A stretch of 57,200 bases of DNA from Pseudomonadota bacterium (GCA_030653935.1 JAURYL010000105.1:1-57200), one strand, 5' to 3'. Counted from the first letter of the stretch, positions 33,737 to 43,861 are shown. Numbers and translations: made by a program. The notes: a model not told the origin generated them from the sequence alone.

Positions 33737-35566
33737 ATGAACCGCTATCCCCTCTGGAAATACATCGTCATCGGCGCCGCCCTGCTGATTTCGTTCATCT
33801 ACACCTTGCCCAATTTCTTCGGCGAGGTGCCGGCGGTGCAGGTGTTGCCGGTGCGTACCACGGAAAAAGTGGATACGGCGCTGCTGCAAAAGGTGGAAAC
33901 CGCCCTGAGCGCGGCCGGCATCGTCAGCCAGGGGGTGGCGCTGGACGAGCGCGGCGTCAAGGCGCGCTTCGCCAGCACCGATAGCCAGCTCAAGGCCAAG
34001 GACGCGCTCCAGGCCACGCTCGGGCAGGGCTACACGGTGGCGCTCAACCTGCTGCCGGCCTCGCCGCATTGGCTGACGGCGCTGGGCGCGTTGCCGATGA
34101 ACCTGGGCCTGGACCTGCGCGGCGGCGTCCACTTCCTGTTGCAGGTGGACATGCCCAAGGCGCTGGAGAAGGCGGCCGAGCGCTATCAGGGCGACATCCG
34201 CACCCTGTTGCGCGAGAACAAGGTGCGCTACACCGGCATCAATCGTGAGGGCGAGCTGGTCATCGTCAAATTCCGCGATGCCGTGCAGCGCGATGCCGCG
34301 CGCAAGGCGGTCGAGGAAAATTACCCGGACGTGCAGCTGGCGGATAGCGAGGTGGGCGAGGAATTCGTGCTCACCGGCAGCCTGAAACAGCAGGCCAAGG
34401 TGAAGACCCAGGAATACGCGCTGCAACAGAACCTCACCACCTTGCGCAACCGGGTCAACGAACTGGGCGTCGCCGAGCCGGTGATCCAGCAGCAGGGTAT
34501 CGACCGCGTCGTGGTGCAGTTGCCCGGCGTCCAGGACACCGCCAAGGCCAAGGAAATCCTCGGCCGCACCGCCACCCTGGAAATTCGCATGGTGGACGAG
34601 GATCGGATGCAGGACCCGGCCACGGTTCAGGCCGCGACCGGCGGCCAGGTGCCGTTCGGTACCGAGTTGTATTACGAGCGCGGTGGCCAGCCGGTACTGG
34701 TGAAGAAAACCGTGGTGCTGACCGGCGACTACATTACCGATGCCCAGCCTGGCTTCGACAGCCAGACCAACGAGGCGGCCGTCCACCTCAATCTCGATGG
34801 CCGCGGCGCCCGCCTGTTCAAGAACGTCACCCGCGAGAACGTCGGCAAACGCATGGCCATCCTGCTGATCGAAAAGGGCAAGACCGAAGTGGTCACGGCG
34901 CCGGTGATCCGCGAGGAAATCGGTGGTGGCCGCGTCCAGATCACCGGCATGGATTCGCCCCAGGAGGCCTCCGACGTCGCCCTGTTGCTTCGCGCCGGCG
35001 CTCTCGCGGCACCGATGGAAATCGTCGAGGAACGCACCGTCGGCCCATCTCTGGGCGCCGACAACATCGAGCGCGGCATGAATTCGACCCTGATCGGTTT
35101 CGCCGTCGTCGCTGTGTTCATGGTGGTCTACTACCAGTTGTTCGGGGTGGTCTCGGTGCTGGCGCTGGCGGTCAACCTGTTCCTGTTGGTGGCGCTGCTG
35201 TCGATGATGCAGGCGACCCTGACCCTGCCCGGTATCGCCGGTATCGCCCTGACCTTGGGCATGGCCATCGACGCCAACGTCATCATCGCCGAGCGCATCC
35301 GCGAAGAGCTGCGCCTGGGCATGTCGCCGCAGGCGGCGATTGCGGCCGGCTACGACCGCGCCTGGGACACCATCCTGGACTCCAATATCACCACCCTGAT
35401 CGCCGGTTTCGCCCTGTTCTGGCTGGGTTCCGGGCCAGTACGCGGCTTCGCCGTGACCCTCTGCCTCGGCATCCTGACCTCGATGTTCAGCTCGGTGATT
35501 GTTTCTCGGGCGATGGTCAACCTGACCTACGGCCGGGCGAAGCGCCTGACCAAAGTATCCATTTAA
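33737..35566 (+). CDS. secD: SecD, protein export membrane subunit
   Basis: A 609-residue RND-like membrane protein using the proton gradient to drive late steps of Sec export. An N-terminal membrane helix is followed by a large periplasmic domain (P1 region with 'MNLGLDLRGGVHFLLQVDM') and five C-terminal helices including 'GIALTLGMAIDANVIIAERIREEL', where the Asp needed for proton coupling resides. Length and motifs are normal. secF follows after 11 bp. Confidence 0.98.
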   Translation: MNRYPLWKYIVIGAALLISFIYTLPNFFGEVPAVQVLPVRTTEKVDTALLQKVETALSAAGIVSQGVALDERGVKARFASTDSQLKAKDALQATLGQGYTVALNLLPASPHWLTALGALPMNLGLDLRGGVHFLLQVDMPKALEKAAERYQGDIRTLLRENKVRYTGINREGELVIVKFRDAVQRDAARKAVEENYPDVQLADSEVGEEFVLTGSLKQQAKVKTQEYALQQNLTTLRNRVNELGVAEPVIQQQGIDRVVVQLPGVQDTAKAKEILGRTATLEIRMVDEDRMQDPATVQAATGGQVPFGTELYYERGGQPVLVKKTVVLTGDYITDAQPGFDSQTNEAAVHLNLDGRGARLFKNVTRENVGKRMAILLIEKGKTEVVTAPVIREEIGGGRVQITGMDSPQEASDVALLLRAGALAAPMEIVEERTVGPSLGADNIERGMNSTLIGFAVVAVFMVVYYQLFGVVSVLALAVNLFLLVALLSMMQATLTLPGIAGIALTLGMAIDANVIIAERIREELRLGMSPQAAIAAGYDRAWDTILDSNITTLIAGFALFWLGSGPVRGFAVTLCLGILTSMFSSVIVSRAMVNLTYGRAKRLTKVSI

Positions 35567-35577
35567 GGGGTAGTGAC

Positions 35578-36513
35578 ATGATTGAACTGTTCCATATCAA
35601 GCGCGACATCCCCTTCATGCGCTACGCGCGCAGCACGATCTACCTGTCGGTGTTGTTCATCGTCGCTTCCATCGCGCTGCTCGCTACCAAGGGCCTCAAC
35701 CTCGGCGTCGACTTCACCGGCGGCACGGTGATGGAGGTGAGCTATCCAAAGCCCGCCGACGTCGCCGGCATTCGTGCGCATCTGACCAAGGCCGGTTACA
35801 GCGACGTGTCGGCGCAGAACTTCGGTACCTCGCGCGACGTGCTGGTGCGCCTGCCGGTGAAAGCGGGCGTCACTTCGGCGCAGTTGTCGGAAAAAGTCAT
35901 GGTGGCCCTGAAACAACACGATGCGACGGTGTTGTTGAAGCGGGTCGAGTTCGTCGGTCCGCAGGTCGGCAACGAGCTGTTCGAGGACGGTGCCCTGGCC
36001 TTGCTGGTGGTCTCCATCGGCATCGTTCTGTATTTGGCGTTGCGCTTCGAATGGCGTTTCGCCCTGGGCGCTATCTTCGCCACCGCGCACGATGTTTTCA
36101 TCGTCCTCGGCGTCTGGTCGCTGTTCCAGCTGGATTTCTCCCTCACCGTGCTGGCGGCGGTGCTGGCCGTGCTCGGTTATTCGGTGAATGACACCGTGGT
36201 GGTGTTCGACCGTATCCGCGAGAACTTCAAGAAGACCCGTGCCACCGATGTCGCCGCGATCATGGATAACGCCAAGACCGCCACCCTGTCGCGGACCATC
36301 ATCACCAGCGGCACCACGCAGCTGATGGTGCTGTCCATGCTGCTGCTCGGCGGCGAGGTGCTCTACGGCTTCGCTCTGGCCCTGACCATCGGCATCGTCG
36401 TCGGTACCTATTCCTCGGTGCTGGTGGCCAGCCCCATCGTCATGTGGCTGGGCGTCTCGCGGGAAGATTTCATCAAGCCGGTGGTGAAGCCGGAATCTGG
36501 CGCGATGGTGTAA
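35578..36513 (+). CDS. secF: SecF, protein export membrane subunit
   Basis: A 311-residue partner of SecD. Motifs: 'GLNLGVDFTGGTVMEV' in the periplasmic domain, and 'VLGYSVNDTVVVFDRIREN' in the membrane helices. A GTG-AGT-free, clean ATG at 35578 follows a GGGG-type RBS. The stop is followed at once by a hairpin terminator. Confidence 0.98.
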   Translation: MIELFHIKRDIPFMRYARSTIYLSVLFIVASIALLATKGLNLGVDFTGGTVMEVSYPKPADVAGIRAHLTKAGYSDVSAQNFGTSRDVLVRLPVKAGVTSAQLSEKVMVALKQHDATVLLKRVEFVGPQVGNELFEDGALALLVVSIGIVLYLALRFEWRFALGAIFATAHDVFIVLGVWSLFQLDFSLTVLAAVLAVLGYSVNDTVVVFDRIRENFKKTRATDVAAIMDNAKTATLSRTIITSGTTQLMVLSMLLLGGEVLYGFALALTIGIVVGTYSSVLVASPIVMWLGVSREDFIKPVVKPESGAMV

Positions 36514-36543
36514 GTAGCGCCGGCGTCTCGCCGGCGTTTTTTT
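36514..36543 (+). terminator. REP-like hairpin terminator after secF
   Basis: GTAG (36514-36517) is followed by CGCCGGCG-TCT-CGCCGGCG (36518-36536) and seven T. The hairpin-plus-T-run is a standard rho-independent terminator for yajC-secD-secF. The GTAG head places it in the same palindrome family as the repeats at 50088, 52035 and 53138. Confidence 0.88.
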
Positions 36544-36557
36544 ATCTGGAGTCCGGT

Positions 36558-37439
36558 ATGCGCCCATTTCTCCCCCTGCTCTTCGCCCTGCTGACCCTGC
36601 CCGCCCACGCGGCTTCGGTCATCGTCGAAAAGACCATCACGGGCTTCAATTCACCGGAGAGCGTCGTGGTCAGCGGCGACGATGTGTTCGTCTCCAATGT
36701 CGGCGTCAAGCTGGAGCCGTTCGCGAAGGACGGCGACGGCTACATCGCCAAGCTCGACCGCCAGGGCAATATCAAGGCGCTGAAATGGGTCGATCAGCTC
36801 GACGCGCCCAAGGGCATGATCGCGGTGAACGGCGTCCTCTACGTCGCCGACATCGACCGCGTCCTGGGCTTTCGCCAGCGGGATGGCAAGCGCGTGTTCG
36901 AGCTCGATCTCGCCGCCAGCGGCGCGAAGTTTCTCAATTCCTTCGCCCGCTACGACAACCGCCGCCTGCTGCTTTCCAGCACCGACCTCGGCAAGGTCTT
37001 CATCATCGATCTGCCCGGCCGCGGCTACAGCGAGCTCAAGTTCGACATTCCGCCCAATGGGCCGAACGGCCTCAAGAAGCTGGGCGGCCGCCTGATCGTG
37101 GTGGAGTGGGGCAGCGACAACCAGGCCAACGGCAAGGTGAAGTCCTACCTGCTCGACGGCTTCACGGCGAAGCTGGAAAAAACCTGGGAACCCAGCCCGG
37201 CCGGCTACTTCGATGGCGTGGTCAGTCTCGGCGCCAACCGCTGGCTGATCTCCAACTGGGTCAAATTCGAACCCGCCGGCCTGCTCCACGTCCTCGACAG
37301 CCATAGTGGCAAGATCAGCACCGCCAACCCAAACACGCCGCTCGCCGGCCCGGCCGATCTGTTCCTCGACGACCAGGGCAAACTCTGGGTGCCGGGGATG
37401 ATGGAAGGCAAGGTCTATCGGATGAGCGTGCGCCACTGA
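36558..37439 (+). CDS. SMP-30/beta-propeller-like secreted protein
   Basis: A 293-residue exported protein. A signal peptide (MRPFLPLLFALLTLPAHA) precedes a six-bladed propeller-type sequence with repeated 'V-V-S-G-D-D-V-F-V-S-N', 'GVLYVADIDRVLGF', 'LGGRLIVVEWGSD', 'LFLDDQGKLWVPGMMEGKVYRM'. Such proteins are often lactonases or ligand-binding propellers; the substrate is unknown here. ATG 36558 begins the signal peptide; an earlier frame start at 36444 lies inside secF and is rejected. Confidence 0.8.
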   Translation: MRPFLPLLFALLTLPAHAASVIVEKTITGFNSPESVVVSGDDVFVSNVGVKLEPFAKDGDGYIAKLDRQGNIKALKWVDQLDAPKGMIAVNGVLYVADIDRVLGFRQRDGKRVFELDLAASGAKFLNSFARYDNRRLLLSSTDLGKVFIIDLPGRGYSELKFDIPPNGPNGLKKLGGRLIVVEWGSDNQANGKVKSYLLDGFTAKLEKTWEPSPAGYFDGVVSLGANRWLISNWVKFEPAGLLHVLDSHSGKISTANPNTPLAGPADLFLDDQGKLWVPGMMEGKVYRMSVRH

Positions 37440-37478
37440 CGGTCTCGTCTCACGGCGGCAGCTCGGTCGTTCCCGGGG

Positions 37479-38138
37479 TTATTTCAGCGTGGAAAGATAG
37501 GCCGCGATGGCGGGGATGTCTTCCGGCGCCAGCTTGCGCGCGACCAGGGTCATCACCGGATCGGTGCGCGGGCTCTTGCTGGCTCGGTAGTTGGCGAGCG
37601 CCTCGGTGAGGTAGGAGGCGCGCTGTCCGGCGAGGCGGGCGACGGTTTTGCTGCCGGTGGCCTTGGGGCCATGGCAGCCGGAACAGGTGGTCAGATAGCG
37701 TTTCTTGCCGGCCGCCACCAGTCGTTCGTCCCCGGTTTTCGACGGAATGGGCCGCATGGCGGCGTAATACACTGCCATGCTGACGCGATCCTCATTGCTC
37801 AGTGACTTGATCAGGCCCGACATGAACGCGTCGGTGCGGCGGCCATCGCCGAACTTCTCGATCTGGGTAAGTAGATAGACCGGGTTCTGTCCGGCCAGAT
37901 TAGGGATGTTTTCCTGGACGCTGTTACCGTCCTCGCCGTGGCAATAAAGACACAGAAAAGCGGCACGCTTGCCGGCGGCGAGCGTCTTCGGGTTGGCCGT
38001 CGCCTGCTGGATGCGGGGCTCGTATTCTTCGGCGGTCATGGGGGTTGTCTGTTTCACCGGCGCGGCGGACAGGGGTGTGACGGTCAGGCTGAGAGCCAGG
38101 ACCAGAGGGGCAATGCGCTGCTTGGACATTTGGGTCAT
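37479..38138 (-). CDS. Di-heme c-type cytochrome (c4-like)
   Basis: A 219-residue periplasmic protein. The signal peptide ends near PLSAA. Two heme-binding motifs, CLYCH (63-67) and CSGCH (152-156), each begin a cytochrome c fold, and each fold has a likely axial Met (AFMSGL; PVMTLV). Cytochrome c4 carries electrons to terminal oxidases. The next start, ATG 38129 (MSKQ), has a slightly better spaced purine box than 38138. It is transcribed toward the SMP-30-like gene. Confidence 0.9.
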   Translation of the reverse strand: MTQMSKQRIAPLVLALSLTVTPLSAAPVKQTTPMTAEEYEPRIQQATANPKTLAAGKRAAFLCLYCHGEDGNSVQENIPNLAGQNPVYLLTQIEKFGDGRRTDAFMSGLIKSLSNEDRVSMAVYYAAMRPIPSKTGDERLVAAGKKRYLTTCSGCHGPKATGSKTVARLAGQRASYLTEALANYRASKSPRTDPVMTLVARKLAPEDIPAIAAYLSTLK

Positions 38139-38215
38139 CCGTTTATAGATCGCTCATGGCGATTCGTTATCTTCTCGGGTCAGGCGGGAGGCTGCACTCC
38201 CACCAGCCCTCTGTT

Positions 38216-41200
38216 TCAGCTGGCGACGGCGAGGCCGGCCAGGCGATTGATTTCCTCCAGTAATTCGTCTTCCTGATAGGGCTTGCCCATGTAGGCGTTG
38301 ACGCCCAGTTCTTTCGCGTGATGGCGGTGTTTGTCCGCCGTGCGCGAGGTGATCATGATGATGGGCAGGTTGCGGGTAACGCCACTGGCGCGTACATGGC
38401 GCGCCACTTCGAAGCCATCCATGCGCGGCATCTCGATATCCAGCAGCATGATGGCGGGTATTTCGTCTTCCAGCGCTTCCAGTGCTTCCACGCCGTCGCG
38501 CGCGATGGCGACCCGGAAACCCTCGCGCTCCAGGAAGCGGGAGGTGATCTTGCGCACCGTGAGGGAGTCGTCCACCACCAGCACCAGCGGTGCCTGCGCG
38601 ACTTCGGCTTCCTCTACCTCGGCGGGAAGCCGGGGGGCACGTTCCGCCAGTTGGAAGGGGTTGATGATCAGCGCGACGCGGCCGTCGCCGAGCACGGTGG
38701 CGCCGGTGACGCCGGCGATGCGCGCGAGTTGCGGGCCGATGTTCTTCACCACCGCCTCGAAGTTGCCTTCCAGGGCATCGACGCGGATGGCGAGGCGCTG
38801 CTCGCCGGAACGGAGCAACAGCAGGGTGCGGTAGCGGCTTTCGCTGGCCTGCGCGCTGCGTCCCACCAGTTCCGCGAGCGTGCGCAGGGGGTAGGTTTCA
38901 TCACCCAGCATCAGGTAGCCGGTTTCGTGCAGCGCGGGCATCTGCTCGGCACGGACTTCGCGCACCAGGGCGACCAGACCGGATGGCAAGGCATAGGTGA
39001 CGCCACCGGCGCGGGTCAGCACCACGTGCGATAGGGCCAGGGTGAGCGGCAGGTGCAGGGTGAAGCGGGTGCCGGTGCCGGGACTGGACTCCAGTTGGAC
39101 ACGGCCGCCGATGCCGGTGATTTCGCTGCGCACCACGTCGAGGCCGACACCGCGTCCGGCCAGTTCGGTCACCTCGTTGGCGGTGGAGAAGCCGGAACGG
39201 AACAGCAATGCCTCAAGCTGGTCGTTGTTGACTACGGCATCCGCTTCCAGCAGGCCGTGGGCGATGGCGCGCGCGCGCACGGCGGCATGATCGATACCGG
39301 CGCCGTCGTCGCTCAGGGTCAGCACGATTTCGTTGCCGGCCTGGCGCGCCGTCAGGTGCACCTCTCCGTACTCCGATTTGCCGGCGTCCGCGCGCAGGCG
39401 CGGGTCCTCGATGCCATGGGCGACGGCGTTGCGCACCAGGTGTTCCAGCGGCGCCGCGATCTTGTCGAGAACGGTGCGGTCGATCTCGGTATGGCCACCG
39501 TCGATTTCCAGATGGGCGCGACGCTTGGTGTCCTTGGCGGCCTGGCGGGCGACGCGGTGTAGCCGCTCGGCCAGGGTGTTCATTGGCACCATGCGAATGT
39601 GCATGAGCTCCTGTTGCAGGTTGCGCGTCATCCGCGATTGCTGCACCAGGGCGTTTTCCGCCTCGGTCATGCCGGACAACAGGTTGTCCTGCACCGTGGC
39701 AACGTCGTTCACGCTTTCCGCGAGCAGGCGGGTGAGTTCTTGCAGTCGAGAAAAACGGTCGAATTCCAGTGGGTCGAATTGTGACTCGTCCATCTGCGAG
39801 AGGCGCGAGCGCATCTGGGTTTCCGCCTGGATTTCCATTTCCCGCAGTTGGGAACGCAGGCGGTCGACGTTGGCAGTAAGTTCCTGTGCGCTCTGTTTGT
39901 AGCCGGTCAGCACGTTTTCGATGCGCGCGCGGGCGATGGAGACCTCGCCGGCTTCGTTGAGCAAGGTGTCGAGAATGTCCGACTTCTGCCGCAGTGTCTG
40001 ACGCAGGCGCAGTTCGTCCTCCATCCGTTCGGCTGCGTCAGGCATCTGTGGTGCCGCAGGCGCCACCTTGGCGGCGGGTTGCTCCGAGTCCTGCGTGGGC
40101 GTGTCCGCTGCAACTGTCGGCGCCGGCGCGCTGTCGCCGCTCTTGTAGTGTTCGACCTTGTCGGCAATCCGGTCGTAGCCGGCTTCGAGGCTGTCGAGCA
40201 GGGTTTCGCCAATGGCGCCGCCACCCAGTTCGATGATTTCACTCTCCAGCGCGTGTACCGCTTCACCCAGAGTCATGGCGCCCGCCATGCGGGCGGAACC
40301 CTTCAGGGTGTGGAGCGCGCGTTTGAGTGCGTCTCGGCCGTGACTGTCGCTGGGCGCGGCGCGGCAGGCACGCAACGCGGCGCCGATTTGCGGTAGCAGG
40401 TGTCCAGCTTCTTCGAGGAAAATCGGTAGCAGCTGGCTATCGAGATCGTCACGGGTGGCGTCGTCGGCGAGTGTGGTGACGCTCTCGGGGAGGGGATCGT
40501 CGTCTTCGGCTTCCGCTGCTTCCTCAGGTTCTACTGCTTCCTCGGGTTCCGCCGCTTCCTCAGGTTCTACTGCTTCCTCAGGTTCAACCGCTTCCTCAGG
40601 TTCTACCGCTTCCTCGGGTTCTACCGCTTCCTCAGGTTCAACCGCTTCCTCAGGTTCAACCGCTTCCTCAGGTTCATCGGCTTCCGCCACCGCCTTGGCC
40701 TCGATCTCGGTGGCGTTCTCGGCTTCCGCCTCGCTCTCGCCGCCGAAACCAGCAAGCAGTTGCTCGATGATGGGGAGCACTTGTGGGAAGCGATGCGCCA
40801 GGATGTCGTTCACGCTCGCGTCGAGATGGTCGATGGCGCTGGACAAGGCGTCGCGGATCGGCGCCGCCAGGGATTGCGTTTTGTCCGGCCAGGCAGCCGC
40901 CCAGAGTTCCACGCTGAGGGCGTCGTCCGCCAGCGGCGGGAAGCCGGTGGTGCGGGCGATTCCGGCCAGGGTGTGGGCGGCGCGGATGAAGGCCTCCCAG
41001 GCGCCGGGATGCTGCTCATGTCCGAGCTTGTCCAGCGCGTTGCGCAGTTCTCCGAGGCGTTGAGCCGCTTCGGCGCTGAATATGCGGAACAACTCCGTGG
41101 GCAGTCGGTGCTCGCCGATGGCGATACTGTCATCCACGCCCTCCGCCTGATCGCGCGTGGTCGTGGCGGCCATGCGGTCGCCGGCGGCCGCGGCGGTCTT

Positions 41201-43630
41201 CGCCTGGACGCCGGCTTCAGACTTTGGGGGCGTCGTCTCCGGGTCGGCGTCCGCGTTGCGCAGCTGTCGCGCCTTTCGGATCAGGTGTTCGGATTCGACT
41301 CTGGCCTGGCCCTGATCTTCCAGTTCCATGATCCAGACCTGGAAGGCGTTCGCGGTGTCCTCTAGGTAATTCAGTAGCTCACCGCTGGGCGCGCGTTCGT
41401 CGCGCAGCCACTGGTTGAGTGTTTGTTCCACTTCCCAGGCCAGTTCCGCCAGCTCGGTGAGGCCGACCATGCGGCCGCTGCCCTTGAGCGTATGGAAGCC
41501 GCGCCGGACCGTGTTGACGGCTTCGTTGTCGTAGGCGCTGACGTGCAGGCGGGAAAGCTGGACGGCGATGCTGCCGAGTACGTCCTGGGCTTCCTCGATA
41601 TAGGTGAACAGGATGTCACGGTCGATAGCCTCGTCGGAGGCGGCGGCGAGACGCACGGCATCGGCGCTGGGCGCGGGTGCCGGCGCGGTGGCGATATCTT
41701 CCACCGCGCGACGGATCTGTTCCGGACTGTCGGCCGTTTCCAGCGCCCGCGCGGCGGTATCGGCCTTGTCGCGGAGATCGCTGTCGTCGACCAGATCGGC
41801 GTCGCGCGCCAGTTGGATCAGTTCGGCCTTGAGCGCGGCGCGTCCTTCGGCGTTGTCGCCCTGTTCCGCCAATTGCCGCGCCGTGGCCTGAATCTGTTCG
41901 GCTTCGTCGCGCAATTCCGTTTCCACGGTGGCTTCCCGCGCGCCGCTGGCCATGGGCCGATCCAGCAGGGTTTTCAGTGCCTTGCTGTCGTCGCGGCCGT
42001 AACGCAGGGCTTCGAGGTAAAGGCTTAGATATGACAGTGCTTCCGCCACCCAGTCGAGGTCTTCCCGGGCGATTTGCGCGTCGTTTTCAGAGAAGTAGGC
42101 GACCCGGCGTGTCGCCTCGTTGACCAGTTCGGCCGCGATATCCAGTTGCAGGATATTGAGGGCGCCGACGATCTGTTTCATCAGCGACGGCACCAGCGGC
42201 AGCCCACCACGCTGGGTCGGGTCGCGGAAGAATTGGTCGAGGATGTCCTCGGCCTGGTTGAGGTTGGCCTGGATTTCCTGAGTGACCTGGGCCAGTACCA
42301 GTTTTTCCTGGGCGGCGTGCGAGAACGCGTCGAGCAGATCGACGCTGGGAATGCGTGAGGCATCGAACATCGGGTCGATCGCGGCTTGCAGCCGCATCGC
42401 CTGGGTGTCGCTCTGGCGCTCGAATTCGCTGCCGAGGCGGGTGAAGTGATCGACGGCGTTCTGCGCCAGCAGCAGGGCGGTGGCCATTTCCAGTTGCAGG
42501 GCTTCATTCTGGGTGGCGTCGGCGGTGCCGGGCAGGCGCTTCGCCACGGCCTGGATGATGCGGGTGAGTGATTGCAGCGCGCCGTTGGGTAGGCGGGTGC
42601 TGCTTTCGAACAGCGCGAGGGCGGCTTTCTGGAAGGGATCCAGGCTTTCCGCGCGACCGGCGCAATAACGCATCCAGTGATCCTTGGCGGTGGCCAGGGC
42701 GTCGTGCAGGCTGTTCAGGTGAGGCAGTTGCGAGGCCGCGATGTCATCGCCGGCCGCCGGCGGCAGATAGCGTTCCAGCTGGAACAAGGCGCGCGCCTCC
42801 GCGACGCGGCCGCTGGGGTTGCTGTCCTGGGCAATGTAGTAGAGGACGTCGCGGAACAGACGGTCAGCCAGTTGCCGCGAGCCTTCCATCAGTCGCCGCA
42901 TTTGCAGGTCGACGCGGCCGCACATGCGTTTCAGCCAGAAGTCGGTGGGCGCGCCATTGCGCCGCAGCAACTCCATGAGGCCGGCGGCGGTCCACCAGAA
43001 GGTGTATTGCGCCGATCCGGGCGCGAGCCGCTCGACCGCGCGCACCGCTTCATCCATCCGCATCAGGCCGGAGATCGGTTCGTTGTCGCGCAGGAATTGC
43101 AGCAGGCCCTTCTGATACAGAGCGCGAGCCTTGCGGATGGCGCGGGCGCGGCTGGCGTCGTCCATCGGCAACTCGGGCTCGGCGCGCGCCACGCGCGCCT
43201 GGGTGTCGGGATAGAACAACTCGCTGGGCGCCGGAGGCTCGCCACCGCGTCGCGCCACGACTTCCTGAAAGATCGGGGCGAGCTTCATCTCGACGTGCGG
43301 GGCACCCCCCATGAGGCCGTCGAGATAAGACTTGATCGCTTCGATCGCGCGCAGGGCGATTTCGGCTGACTGGGCCTCGCGCGGGTCGGAGCGCTCGGCC
43401 ATGTCGGAGAGCAGGCGCTCGGTTTCCGTGGTGAGCAGGGAGAGGCCGCGCAGATCGACGATCTGCAGGGCGCCATAGACCTGGTGCAGGTGCGCGGCGG
43501 CACTTTTCAGCGGTGTCGCGTCGCTGCCGTTCCAGCCCACCAGGGCTTGTTGCGCCGCCTGGAGCGCTTTGTCCAGTTCCGCCTTGACCCAGGTAAGTGA
43601 ACCTAGATCAAACTCCATTTCCGTGCTCAT
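38216..43630 (-). CDS. chpA: ChpA/PilL-type hybrid histidine kinase of type IV pilus chemosensory system
   Basis: A CheA-like kinase of about 1804 residues. Several helical Hpt-type modules occur: a phosphorylatable His in 'FHTLKGSGRMVG' (~714), 'AAHTLAGIARTTG' (~881) and 'ALHTLKGSARMAG' (~1110). An acidic tandem repeat covers about 984-1037. Then come the dimerisation coiled coil, the ATPase (LVRNAVAHGIEDP; GRGVGLDVV), a CheW domain and a C-terminal receiver (LVVDDSLTVRK; LLDIEMPRMDG; GKPY). It receives signals from PilJ and controls PilG/PilH, hence twitching. The start at 43630 avoids the MITE-like sequence that otherwise extends the frame to 43810. Confidence 0.93.
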   Translation of the reverse strand: MSTEMEFDLGSLTWVKAELDKALQAAQQALVGWNGSDATPLKSAAAHLHQVYGALQIVDLRGLSLLTTETERLLSDMAERSDPREAQSAEIALRAIEAIKSYLDGLMGGAPHVEMKLAPIFQEVVARRGGEPPAPSELFYPDTQARVARAEPELPMDDASRARAIRKARALYQKGLLQFLRDNEPISGLMRMDEAVRAVERLAPGSAQYTFWWTAAGLMELLRRNGAPTDFWLKRMCGRVDLQMRRLMEGSRQLADRLFRDVLYYIAQDSNPSGRVAEARALFQLERYLPPAAGDDIAASQLPHLNSLHDALATAKDHWMRYCAGRAESLDPFQKAALALFESSTRLPNGALQSLTRIIQAVAKRLPGTADATQNEALQLEMATALLLAQNAVDHFTRLGSEFERQSDTQAMRLQAAIDPMFDASRIPSVDLLDAFSHAAQEKLVLAQVTQEIQANLNQAEDILDQFFRDPTQRGGLPLVPSLMKQIVGALNILQLDIAAELVNEATRRVAYFSENDAQIAREDLDWVAEALSYLSLYLEALRYGRDDSKALKTLLDRPMASGAREATVETELRDEAEQIQATARQLAEQGDNAEGRAALKAELIQLARDADLVDDSDLRDKADTAARALETADSPEQIRRAVEDIATAPAPAPSADAVRLAAASDEAIDRDILFTYIEEAQDVLGSIAVQLSRLHVSAYDNEAVNTVRRGFHTLKGSGRMVGLTELAELAWEVEQTLNQWLRDERAPSGELLNYLEDTANAFQVWIMELEDQGQARVESEHLIRKARQLRNADADPETTPPKSEAGVQAKTAAAAGDRMAATTTRDQAEGVDDSIAIGEHRLPTELFRIFSAEAAQRLGELRNALDKLGHEQHPGAWEAFIRAAHTLAGIARTTGFPPLADDALSVELWAAAWPDKTQSLAAPIRDALSSAIDHLDASVNDILAHRFPQVLPIIEQLLAGFGGESEAEAENATEIEAKAVAEADEPEEAVEPEEAVEPEEAVEPEEAVEPEEAVEPEEAVEPEEAAEPEEAVEPEEAAEAEDDDPLPESVTTLADDATRDDLDSQLLPIFLEEAGHLLPQIGAALRACRAAPSDSHGRDALKRALHTLKGSARMAGAMTLGEAVHALESEIIELGGGAIGETLLDSLEAGYDRIADKVEHYKSGDSAPAPTVAADTPTQDSEQPAAKVAPAAPQMPDAAERMEDELRLRQTLRQKSDILDTLLNEAGEVSIARARIENVLTGYKQSAQELTANVDRLRSQLREMEIQAETQMRSRLSQMDESQFDPLEFDRFSRLQELTRLLAESVNDVATVQDNLLSGMTEAENALVQQSRMTRNLQQELMHIRMVPMNTLAERLHRVARQAAKDTKRRAHLEIDGGHTEIDRTVLDKIAAPLEHLVRNAVAHGIEDPRLRADAGKSEYGEVHLTARQAGNEIVLTLSDDGAGIDHAAVRARAIAHGLLEADAVVNNDQLEALLFRSGFSTANEVTELAGRGVGLDVVRSEITGIGGRVQLESSPGTGTRFTLHLPLTLALSHVVLTRAGGVTYALPSGLVALVREVRAEQMPALHETGYLMLGDETYPLRTLAELVGRSAQASESRYRTLLLLRSGEQRLAIRVDALEGNFEAVVKNIGPQLARIAGVTGATVLGDGRVALIINPFQLAERAPRLPAEVEEAEVAQAPLVLVVDDSLTVRKITSRFLEREGFRVAIARDGVEALEALEDEIPAIMLLDIEMPRMDGFEVARHVRASGVTRNLPIIMITSRTADKHRHHAKELGVNAYMGKPYQEDELLEEINRLAGLAVAS
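40518..40679 (-). repeat. 18-bp tandem repeat encoding EPEEAV units in chpA
   Basis: Nine consecutive 18-bp units (GGTTCTACCGCTTCCTCA-like on the plus strand) encode EPEEAV or EPEEAA hexapeptides in the kinase. Units differ by one or two bases, so recent expansion is likely. The tract lies between Hpt-like modules and would be a flexible acidic linker. Confidence 0.9.
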
Positions 43631-43643
43631 GCCGCGAACTCCT

Positions 43644-43861
43644 TGGGGGCCGTAACCGTATAACTGGAACATTCTGGCCGCGTTGGCGAGCGCGCCGTGG
43701 TGTTGCACCCGTATGGACACGCCGGATTCGTAAGCGCTAAAGCGCCAACGACTCCGCTGCCGGCCGCTTGCGGGGAGCGGCCATGCCGCGCGCCCGGCGC
43801 CTTGCGGCACATCCCGCCAGCACTCCCATCATCGTGCAAGTTATTCATTTACGGCCCCTTA
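43644..43861. mobile_element. MITE-A-like element, copy 1 (chpA-pilJ junction)
   Basis: About 218 bp. The ends are GGGGGCCGTAACCGTATAAC (left) and TTATTCATTTACGGCCCCTT (right), inverted relative to one another. The right half is almost identical to the copy at 46742-46907: a 45-base stretch, from GGCCATGCCGCGCGCCCGG through ATCCCGCCAGCA, is the same. It has no coding gene. It adds about 50 bp in its middle compared with copy 2. It separates chpA from pilJ, where pilK lies in Pseudomonas. Confidence 0.65.

Noticed and set aside
40518-40679. Possible CRISPR array
   Set aside because: Units are 18 bp, contiguous, without spacers, and coding.
40455-41365. Ser/Ala-rich plus-strand frames opposite chpA
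   Set aside because: They are the antisense reading of the EPEEAV repeat and neighbouring kinase sequence.
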